DNA of 9,683 nt, taken from positions 1 through 9,683 of the forward strand of contig UNSJ01000056.1 in assembly GCA_900548405.1 (NCBI GenBank). Direction: 5' to 3'. Below are positions 4,570-9,683 of this stretch, one piece after another. Position 1 is the first letter of the stretch. Each line of letters opens with the position of its first letter. Below the pieces are notes generated by a model. It did not search any database. It had not been told where the DNA came from and was given only the letters and a program-made list of their open reading frames with translations. Position numbers and translations under genes: made by a program. The stretch is from Candidatus Gastranaerophilales bacterium (GTDB lineage: Bacteria > Cyanobacteriota > Vampirovibrionia > Gastranaerophilales > Gastranaerophilaceae).

Positions 4570-5070
4570 ATGGCAATTTCTTTCAATGATAAAATTGCAT
4601 TTACGGCTAATCCTTCAACTGAGAAATCTGATAAAGACAGAAGGGATGCTGAAAAAAAAGTTGTAACAGGCGGTGGGGCGGTTGCTGCTACGGCTACTGC
4701 AGCAAGAGCAAAGGCAGCCAAGTCCGGATTTGATATGTTCGAATCAGCATCTAAAGTTTCTAAGGGGATGAAAGGTGTTACAACAACTGCAAAAGTTACT
4801 AATACCGTGACAAAACAATCTAAAGGCTTGTGGTCAAAGGTTGCAGGAAATGCAAAATGGGCTAAAAACGCTATTATGAACTGGGGAAGTAAATTTAAAA
4901 ATATGAAATTTATTAAACCGTTAGTTAATAGCAAATTATTTATGAAGTTTGCAGGATTTTTAGGATATGGCTTCGGTGTGGTTACATTAATTGCAGGTAT
5001 GTCAGACATTGTAAAAGTTACATCAGATGCCGTTGAAAAAAACGTGTTGCACAAAGATGATGACGATTAA
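4570..5070 (+). CDS. Basic protein with AFxA and KKVxxGGAV motifs, paralogue of its upstream neighbour (166 aa)
   Basis: No family recognised. N-terminus MAISFNDKIAFTANPS carries AFTA (10-13), matching AFGA of the preceding protein; then a charged stretch (KSDKDRRDAEKK), then KKVVTGGGAVAATATAAR (29-46), matching KKVIKGGAVVTT next door; a Lys/Thr-rich middle; GLWSKVAGNAKWAKN (86-100), a cationic amphipathic stretch; one hydrophobic segment FAGFLGYGFGVVTLIAGM (127-144) able to cross or enter a membrane; acidic end HKDDDD. The start is supported by AGGAG (4555-4559) 10 bases upstream. The gene follows its paralogue by 2 bases and is closed by the strong terminator at 5093-5132, so the two form one operon. 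Function unknown; possible membrane-associated partner proteins. Confidence 0.8.
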   Translation: MAISFNDKIAFTANPSTEKSDKDRRDAEKKVVTGGGAVAATATAARAKAAKSGFDMFESASKVSKGMKGVTTTAKVTNTVTKQSKGLWSKVAGNAKWAKNAIMNWGSKFKNMKFIKPLVNSKLFMKFAGFLGYGFGVVTLIAGMSDIVKVTSDAVEKNVLHKDDDD

Positions 5071-5079
5071 TAATTGAAG

Positions 5080-5108
5080 TTGTTAAATATTGAAAATCGT
5101 GCTAAGCT
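5080..5108 (+). promoter_or_regulatory. Candidate folP promoter overlapping the terminator stem
   Basis: TTGTTA (5080-5085), a 17-bp spacer ending in TGC, then TAAGCT (5103-5108), an imperfect extended -10. The predicted start of transcription falls at or next to the folP ATG (5115). The -10 matches consensus at only 3 of 6 positions, so support is mainly from spacing and the absence of any Shine-Dalgarno sequence. Confidence 0.35.
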
Positions 5109-5132
5109 TAGCTTATGCACGATTTTGTTTTT
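5093..5132 (+). terminator. Strong intrinsic terminator of the basic-protein operon, containing the folP start codon
   Basis: AAAATCGTGC (5093-5102) pairs perfectly with GCACGATTTT (5117-5126). The stem continues with TAAGC (5103-5107) against GCTTA (5111-5115) after a single bulged T5116, leaving a TTA loop: 15 bp in total. GTTTTT follows (5127-5132). The folP ATG (5115-5117) lies in the descending arm, and the T-run encodes folP codons 5-6. Confidence 0.85.
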
Positions 5133-6254
5133 AAAGAGATTAAAAATTCAAACATTAAAACAGAGCTTTCTAAAATAGGTTTTGATAAATCTTATATTCA
5201 TAAAGCCTGTGAAAAATATGTTTATAAAAATATTAAAATATTTTCTCTTACTCATGCTCAGGCAAATATTTTAAAACAAACCGCTCTTTCTGTCGGAGCT
5301 GACTGCGCAACTCACAGAGAAGTTATAACAGGCAGGGTTGAAAAGTCTGATTGTATTGTCGGGGCAAGCCTTTCTCAGATTAAAAAAATTGCGGAAAAAC
5401 TTCAATTTCAGCCTTTCGGATTAAAAGAGCTGGGAGAGAAGCTCGATGAGTTTTGCAAAACTCAAACGCAATATGAAACTAAAATCGTAGGGATTTTAAA
5501 TATTACTGATAACTCTTTTTCTGACGGCGGTCTTTATAATGATTTTGAAAAATCAAAAGAACATTTGCTTCAGATGATAGAGGAAGGTGCCGATATTATT
5601 GATATAGGAGCAGAGTCTACAAAACCATATTCATCTGCGGTTGAACCCGATAAACAGATAGAAAAACTTTTGCCGGTTGTTGAATTTGCTAAGGGTAAAA
5701 TTCCTGTAAGCATTGATACAAGAAGTGCTGAGGTTGCAGAAGAATGTATTAAAGCAGGTGCTGAAATAATTAATGATGTATCAGGTTTTGATTATGATAA
5801 AAATCTGGTTGATGTAATAGCAAAATACGAAGTTAAGATTGTAATCCAGCATTCTAAAGGAACACCTGAAAATATGCAGGATGCACCTGTATATGAAAAT
5901 TTTGTTGATGAAATATATTTTGATTTGAAAAGAAAGATTGATCTTGCCATATCAAAAGGTGTAAAAAAAGAAAATATTATCATTGATCCGGGAATAGGTT
6001 TTGGAAAAACAAGAGAAAATAACTTTGAAATTATTAAACGTCTGGAGGAATTAAAAGGTCTTGGATGCCCTGTGATGCTTGGTATTTCAAGGAAAAGTCT
6101 TTTAAATATGGCCAACGAGGATAATCATACAAAAGATATTTTTACAACGGCATTAAATGCTTTGGCTGTTGAACATGGAGCTGATTACCTGCGCGTACAT
6201 AATGTTGAAATGCACAAGCAGCTGCTGTCATTACTTGAAAATTTTCAAAAATAG
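5115..6254 (+). CDS. folP: Dihydropteroate synthase, long form with N-terminal domain
   Basis: Condenses hydroxymethyl-dihydropterin diphosphate with p-aminobenzoate to dihydropteroate in cytosolic folate synthesis. Residues 1-120 are the extra N-terminal domain seen in ~390-residue forms (AQANILKQTALSVGAD, 48-63; QPFGLKELGEKL, 99-110). The TIM barrel follows: NITDNSFSDGG (129-139), ADIIDIGAESTKP (159-171), SIDTRSAEVAEE (199-210), AEIINDVSGFD (216-226), IQHSKGTPENMQ (244-255), IIIDPGIGFGKTRENN (288-303), MLGISRKSLL (321-330) and LRVHNVEMH (359-367). Unusual changes are TDNS for TPDS, STKP for STRP and QH for MH. The only plausible start is ATG 5115, inside the preceding terminator and without a Shine-Dalgarno sequence. 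The other folate genes are not in the window. Confidence 0.95.
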   Translation: MHDFVFKEIKNSNIKTELSKIGFDKSYIHKACEKYVYKNIKIFSLTHAQANILKQTALSVGADCATHREVITGRVEKSDCIVGASLSQIKKIAEKLQFQPFGLKELGEKLDEFCKTQTQYETKIVGILNITDNSFSDGGLYNDFEKSKEHLLQMIEEGADIIDIGAESTKPYSSAVEPDKQIEKLLPVVEFAKGKIPVSIDTRSAEVAEECIKAGAEIINDVSGFDYDKNLVDVIAKYEVKIVIQHSKGTPENMQDAPVYENFVDEIYFDLKRKIDLAISKGVKKENIIIDPGIGFGKTRENNFEIIKRLEELKGLGCPVMLGISRKSLLNMANEDNHTKDIFTTALNALAVEHGADYLRVHNVEMHKQLLSLLENFQK

Positions 6255-6262
6255 TTTATAAT
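6235..6262 (+). promoter_or_regulatory. Sigma-70-type promoter of the second pilin-like gene
   Basis: TTGAAA (6235-6240), a 16-bp spacer, then consensus TATAAT (6257-6262). The -35 lies in the last codons of folP and the -10 just after its stop. Predicted transcription start is near 6269, downstream of the GTG at 6263, which therefore cannot be the start codon of this transcript. Confidence 0.7.
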
Positions 6263-6276
6263 GTGAATGTACAATT

Positions 6277-6280
6277 GGAG
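6277..6280 (+). promoter_or_regulatory. Ribosome binding site that fixes a TTG start at 6287
   Basis: GGAG with 6 bases to TTG 6287-6289, giving the short leader MKKKA|FTLSE typical of prepilins. Confidence 0.65.
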
Positions 6281-6286
6281 TTTGGT

Positions 6287-7057
6287 TTGAAGAAGAAAGC
6301 TTTTACTTTATCGGAAATTTTGTTAACCATAGCCGTACTTGGTATTGTTGCCGCAATGACTATGCCCGGTTTAATTTCCAATTACAAAATAAAGGTTTAT
6401 GTTGTACAGCTTGAAAAATCTTTGAGCCAATTTGAACAGGCAATGCAAAATATTATGGTGAAGCATGAATGTACTGATATGCTTTGCACATCGGTCTTTG
6501 ACGGTCAAGTATCTGATGCCGAGTGGAACAAGAGATTTGGTAATGAAATTACAAAAGCAATAAAGATTATTAATACTGCCGAAAACGGTACTGCAATGTC
6601 GCCTCATATTACTTCCATCAGTTTAAAACCTAAGGATCCAATAACAGAAGATGTTGATTGGCGCTCTACAAAGGGTTACAAATTTATGACACCTGACGGG
6701 GCTTTTTATCTTGTAGAACCTAAACAGTGCGTGGCAGTGCCTTATCCGAAATTAAGCACATTAAAAAATATTTGTGCAGAAGTAACTGTTGACGTAAACA
6801 GCCAAAGACTGCCAAACCAATACGGACGTGATATTTTTAAGTTTGTAGTTGGTCAGAACGGTCATTTGTATGCAATGTACGGTTCTGATTATGCAAGATC
6901 GGTTTACGGAGATGCAACCCTTACAGGAAGTAATTATTGGGCTTCAAATTCTTCCTTATGTGCAGGTGAGGGACTTCTTATAGCAGCTCCTGCTAATGTT
7001 AGCGGTTACGGATGTGCGGCACGTGTAATTGAATCTAATTGGAAAATGACTTATTAA
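6287..7057 (+). CDS. Type IV pilin-like protein, probable TTG start
   Basis: Pilin or pseudopilin-like surface or periplasmic protein; the machine it belongs to is not visible here. From the TTG at 6287 it has 256 residues: leader MKKKA|FTLSE with Glu5 present, hydrophobic helix ILLTIAVLGIVAAMTMPGL (10-28), amphipathic continuation YKIKVYVVQLEKSLSQFEQAM, and a large C-terminal domain with six or more cysteines (HECTDMLC, KQC, NIC, SLC, YGC), ending RVIESNWKMTY. The longer GTG start at 6263 would add 8 residues but lies upstream of the predicted transcript start and lacks a Shine-Dalgarno sequence. It is a relative of the pilin-like gene at the left edge, with the same N-terminal plan, but uses ordinary AT-rich codons in that region. 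It sits alone between folP and gatB with its own promoter. Confidence 0.87.
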   Translation: MKKKAFTLSEILLTIAVLGIVAAMTMPGLISNYKIKVYVVQLEKSLSQFEQAMQNIMVKHECTDMLCTSVFDGQVSDAEWNKRFGNEITKAIKIINTAENGTAMSPHITSISLKPKDPITEDVDWRSTKGYKFMTPDGAFYLVEPKQCVAVPYPKLSTLKNICAEVTVDVNSQRLPNQYGRDIFKFVVGQNGHLYAMYGSDYARSVYGDATLTGSNYWASNSSLCAGEGLLIAAPANVSGYGCAARVIESNWKMTY

Positions 7058-7060
7058 GTA

Positions 7061-7090
7061 TTTACTCTACATCTTTGTTTATGTTAAAAT
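7061..7090 (+). promoter_or_regulatory. gatB promoter
   Basis: Extended -10 TGTTAAAAT (7082-7090), with TTTACT (7061-7066) as a modest -35 at 18 bp. Predicted transcription start near 7097 leaves a short leader containing AAGGAG (7103-7108), 5 bases before the ATG. Confidence 0.55.
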
Positions 7091-7113
7091 AGTTGCATAA
7101 ATAAGGAGAAAAA

Positions 7114-8556
7114 ATGGAAAATTTAAGAGATAAGTATGAAGTTGTTATCGGCTTGGAAGTACACGCACAGTTAAAAACCAAGTCAAAAATATTTGCACCT
7201 GACGGATGTGAATTCGGTAAGGAACCAAACTCTGAAACAAGCCCTATTACTTTAGGTATGCCGGGTGTTCTGCCTGTGCTTAATAAAGAAGTCGTAAATA
7301 TGGGTATCTTAACAGGATTGGCTTTAAACTGCGAAATCCCCGAAAAATGCAAATTTGATAGAAAACAATATTTTTATCCTGACCTTCCGAAAGGTTATCA
7401 AATATCTCAATACGATGAACCTATTTGTTTAGGCGGATATTTGGATGTTAAAGGTAAAAGAATTGGTATTACCAGAGCCCACCTTGAGGAAGATGCGGGA
7501 AAACTTGTTCACGCAGGTGCAGACGGACTTGCTGGTTCAAGCTACTCTCTTGTAGACTTAAACAGAGCAGGAACTCCGCTTCTTGAAATTGTTTCTGAAC
7601 CTGATATGAGAAGTTCCGAAGAAGCAAGAAATTATATGGAAGAATTAAGAAATATCGTCAGATATATAGGCGTTTGCGACGGAAACCTTGAAGAAGGCTC
7701 TATGAGATGTGACGCTAATATTTCAATTATGCCTAAAGGTTCTAAAGAATTCGGAACACGTGCTGAAATTAAAAATGTAAACAGTTTTTCTGCACTTCAA
7801 AGAGCTATTGAATATGAAATTGACAGACAAATCGAAATCGTTGAAGAAGGCGGAAAAGTTGTTCAAGAAACAAGACTTTGGGATGACAACTCTCGTGAAA
7901 CACGTTCAATGAGAGGTAAAGAAGATGCTCACGATTACAGATACTTCCCTGAGCCTGATTTAATGCCATTAAAAATTTCAAGAGAATGGGTTCAGGAAAT
8001 TAAAGATAAAATGCCTGAACTTCCTCAAGCTAAGCGTGAACGTTATATGAGCTTAGGTTTAAGTGAATATGATGCTTGTGTTATAGTTGAACAAATGGGA
8101 TTGGCATTGTTCTTTGATGAAGTGCTTAAAGCAGGTGCAAACCCTAAAATTGCGGTTAACTTTATTATGGGTGAAATTGCAGCTTATTTGAAAGAAGAAA
8201 AAATTGAAATTAATGATACTAAATTAACTCCTGAAAACCTTGCCGAGTTAATTGCGATGATTGAAAAGAATACTATTTCAAATAATATCGGTAAACAAAT
8301 TATTTTAGATATGATGAAAGACGGTGCAAAGGCTTCAAAAATTGTTGAAGACAGAGGATTAAGCCAAATATCCGATGAGGGTGCAATTAAATCAATTGTT
8401 CAAAAAATTGTTGATGCAAATCCAAATCAGGTAGAGGCTTATAAAGGCGGAAAAACTCAACTTTTAGGTTTCTTTGTAGGACAGGTTATGAAAGAAACCA
8501 AAGGCAGAGCTAATCCTAAGACCGTAAATGATTTGTTAAAAGAAATTTTAGATTAA
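7114..8556 (+). CDS. gatB: Asp-tRNA(Asn)/Glu-tRNA(Gln) amidotransferase subunit B
   Basis: Subunit of the GatCAB complex that amidates mischarged Glu-tRNA(Gln) and/or Asp-tRNA(Asn); GatB binds the tRNA and activates the acyl group with ATP, using ammonia released by GatA. The 480 residues match the family. Seen: VIGLEVHAQLKTKSKIF (11-27), YFYPDLPKGYQISQYD, the THREE-part core HLEEDAGKLVH, the signature VDLNRAGTPLLEIVSEPD (147-164), GSMRCDANIS, TRAEIKNVNSF and EDAHDYRYFPEPDL, then the C-terminal helical GatB/YqeY-type tRNA-binding domain ending GRANPKTVNDLLKEIL. The start has a strong AAGGAG. gatA and gatC are not adjacent, as in many cyanobacteria-related genomes. A hairpin follows the stop. 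Confidence 0.98.
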   Translation: MENLRDKYEVVIGLEVHAQLKTKSKIFAPDGCEFGKEPNSETSPITLGMPGVLPVLNKEVVNMGILTGLALNCEIPEKCKFDRKQYFYPDLPKGYQISQYDEPICLGGYLDVKGKRIGITRAHLEEDAGKLVHAGADGLAGSSYSLVDLNRAGTPLLEIVSEPDMRSSEEARNYMEELRNIVRYIGVCDGNLEEGSMRCDANISIMPKGSKEFGTRAEIKNVNSFSALQRAIEYEIDRQIEIVEEGGKVVQETRLWDDNSRETRSMRGKEDAHDYRYFPEPDLMPLKISREWVQEIKDKMPELPQAKRERYMSLGLSEYDACVIVEQMGLALFFDEVLKAGANPKIAVNFIMGEIAAYLKEEKIEINDTKLTPENLAELIAMIEKNTISNNIGKQIILDMMKDGAKASKIVEDRGLSQISDEGAIKSIVQKIVDANPNQVEAYKGGKTQLLGFFVGQVMKETKGRANPKTVNDLLKEILD

Positions 8557-8566
8557 GTTTTATATC

Positions 8567-8584
8567 TCCTCCCAAAAGGGAGGA
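8567..8584 (+). terminator. GC-rich hairpin after gatB, terminator-like without U-tract
   Basis: TCCTCCC (8567-8573) pairs with GGGAGGA (8578-8584) around AAAA: 7 bp, mostly GC, in very AT-rich surroundings. CTTAAAA follows instead of a T-run, so intrinsic termination is doubtful. The arms are anti-Shine-Dalgarno and Shine-Dalgarno-like. It could be a processing or stabilising element, or an operator just upstream of the next -10. Confidence 0.5.
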
Positions 8585-8594
8585 CTTAAAACAC

Positions 8595-8603
8595 TGATAT
8601 AAT
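8595..8603 (+). promoter_or_regulatory. Extended -10 TGATATAAT upstream of the SIS gene
   Basis: TG at 8595-8596 and consensus TATAAT at 8598-8603, no -35 visible. The predicted start, about 8610, falls inside the AAGGAG Shine-Dalgarno sequence (8607-8612), so either the start is slightly upstream or this element is not the main promoter. Confidence 0.45.
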
Positions 8604-8617
8604 TTTAAGGAGTTGTA

Positions 8618-9676
8618 ATGTTTTTTAAATCAAAAGAAAAATCAAGTATGGAACAAGAAATCTTTGAACAGTCGGAAGTTCTTGGAAATCTTTTGCGAAC
8701 ACATATAAACGATAATAATTATATTTTATTTGATATTCCTGCTGATATTCAAAAGATTGTGATTGTTGCAAGCGGTTCTTCTTACCATTGTGCAAGATAT
8801 GCTGCTGATTTGTTCGGAAATATTGCAGAGATTGAAGCAAGAGCTATTTATTCCAGCGAATTTCTTCTAAAGTCTGCTGTACCTCACGAAAATGATATTT
8901 TATATGTTTTTATAACACAGTCAGGCGAAACATCAGATACAAATTCGGCTTTGAAAAAAGCAAAAGAATTGGGAATGAGAACTCTTTGTATAACAAATAA
9001 AAAAGGTTCTTCAATCTGGGAAGCATCGGACTTTAAGATTGACTGCTGCGCAGGTGAAGAAAAAAGTATTGCAGCTACAAAATCACTGACAACTCAAATG
9101 CTGTGCTGCACATTACTTGTATTGAAGTATGCTGCACATAGAGGGATGGATATTTCAAATTATATTAAAGAATTAAAAACACTGCCTGAATTTATTGAAA
9201 AAACATACCTGCTTCATGAAGATATTAAAGAAATGGCTAAATCTCTTGCAAAGTTTAAAAACATTGTAGTAACAGCAGACGGCATTTCTTATGCAATTGC
9301 AAAGGAAGCTTCTTTAAAAATTAAAGAAACTTCTTATATTAATGTTTATTCAAATATATTAGGCGAATTTATGCATGGTCATGTTGCAATTTTGAATAAT
9401 AAACCTGCATTGATACATATTTCCATAAACGAATTAAGTTACACTGCAATAAAAAATCTTAACAAAATTGAAGATGACTATAATCCTCCGTTATGCATAA
9501 TCGGATGCTCAAATGAAAAAATAAATACTGACTTTAATATAAATATTGATTGTGAAAGTGATATAGTTAAATCGTTCTGTATTGTTGTTATCGTACAGCT
9601 TTTGGCATTAGAAATTGCACAATGTTTGGGGCGAAATGTTGACAAGCCTCACGGACTTGATAAAGTTGTAAAATAA
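8618..9676 (+). CDS. Tandem-SIS sugar-phosphate isomerase/deaminase, GlmS isomerase-domain-like (NagB-II type)
   Basis: Probably interconverts glucosamine-6-phosphate and fructose-6-phosphate (deaminase), or acts on a related amino-sugar phosphate. The 352 residues equal the isomerase half of GlmS with no glutaminase domain. Seen: MEQEIFEQSEVL (11-22); first SIS VIVASGSSYHCARYAA (48-63), SSEF (79-82), ITQSGETSDTNSALKKAKE (99-117), AATKSLTTQ (152-160); second SIS ADGISYAIAKEASLKIKE (220-237) and LGEFMHGHVAIL (248-259); tail DKPHGLDKVVK. E237, H253 and K349 align with E. coli GlmS Glu488, His504 and Lys603, so the catalytic set is kept. AAGGAG lies 5 bases before the ATG. Without a glutaminase domain, de novo synthesis from glutamine is unlikely; FrlB- or AgaS-type specificity cannot be excluded. 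Confidence 0.88.
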   Translation: MFFKSKEKSSMEQEIFEQSEVLGNLLRTHINDNNYILFDIPADIQKIVIVASGSSYHCARYAADLFGNIAEIEARAIYSSEFLLKSAVPHENDILYVFITQSGETSDTNSALKKAKELGMRTLCITNKKGSSIWEASDFKIDCCAGEEKSIAATKSLTTQMLCCTLLVLKYAAHRGMDISNYIKELKTLPEFIEKTYLLHEDIKEMAKSLAKFKNIVVTADGISYAIAKEASLKIKETSYINVYSNILGEFMHGHVAILNNKPALIHISINELSYTAIKNLNKIEDDYNPPLCIIGCSNEKINTDFNINIDCESDIVKSFCIVVIVQLLALEIAQCLGRNVDKPHGLDKVVK

Positions 9677-9683
9677 TTTCTAT

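Noticed and set aside
4536..5054. Long minus-strand open frame opposite the second basic protein
   Set aside because: It mirrors a Lys/Ala/Gly-rich gene in the antisense frame, gives an implausible hydrophobic low-complexity product, and overlaps a gene with a proper SD and terminator.
5792..6115. Minus-strand open frame inside folP
   Set aside because: Shadow of the conserved DHPS barrel codons; no SD or motif.
1..9683. CRISPR array, tRNA, rRNA, insertion sequence or phage remnants
   Set aside because: No spaced repeat array, cloverleaf, conserved rRNA block, transposase motif or terminal inverted repeats were seen on either strand by eye; short low-similarity RNAs cannot be excluded without a covariance-model scan.

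Overview
The window is AT-rich, tightly packed bacterial DNA. It most resembles a gut Gastranaerophilales/Vampirovibrionia genome (non-photosynthetic Cyanobacteriota, formerly Melainabacteria). This rests on two pilin-like proteins with the FTLAE...LGIIGVVAALTIP style of N-terminus scattered among housekeeping genes, a GatCAB-type amidotransferase subunit, the long form of dihydropteroate synthase, and several lineage-restricted-looking proteins. The assignment is inferred from protein style, not from a marker gene. I see no rRNA, tRNA, CRISPR array, insertion sequence or phage gene.

Layout. Positions 3-743 hold a pilin-like protein that is still open at the left edge and carries a second prepilin-like motif upstream of the usual one. 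On the minus strand, 733-1339 is a two-gene unit of cytidine deaminase (cdd) followed by a small zinc-ribbon protein; its end overlaps the end of the pilin gene. Divergent from cdd is an exported protein with a possible CsgG/TolB-N-like fold (1410-2210). It meets tail to tail with a small membrane-anchored, Gln-rich coiled-coil protein (2207-2506, minus). From 2650 a 56-residue zinc-ribbon gene and a YhcC-type radical SAM gene form a plus-strand unit.

From 3890 to 5070 there are two adjacent, very basic proteins of unknown function. They share an N-terminal AFxA motif, a KKVxxGGAV motif and an acidic tail, and I read them as diverged paralogues. A strong intrinsic terminator ends this pair, and the start codon of the next gene, folP (5115-6254), lies inside its hairpin. 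Then come a second pilin-like gene (6287-7057, probable TTG start), gatB (7114-8556), a GC-rich hairpin, and a tandem-SIS sugar-phosphate enzyme (8618-9676) related to the isomerase half of GlmS.

How the parts relate. The conserved enzymes (cdd, folP, gatB, the radical SAM protein, the SIS enzyme) serve unrelated pathways and mostly have their own promoters, so this is ordinary chromosome, not one functional island. Extended -10 promoters (TGnTAnAAT) recur. At three genes without a Shine-Dalgarno sequence, a -10-like element sits 6-8 nt before the start codon, suggesting leaderless transcripts. The least explained parts are the paired basic proteins, the terminator/folP overlap and the doubled prepilin motif.
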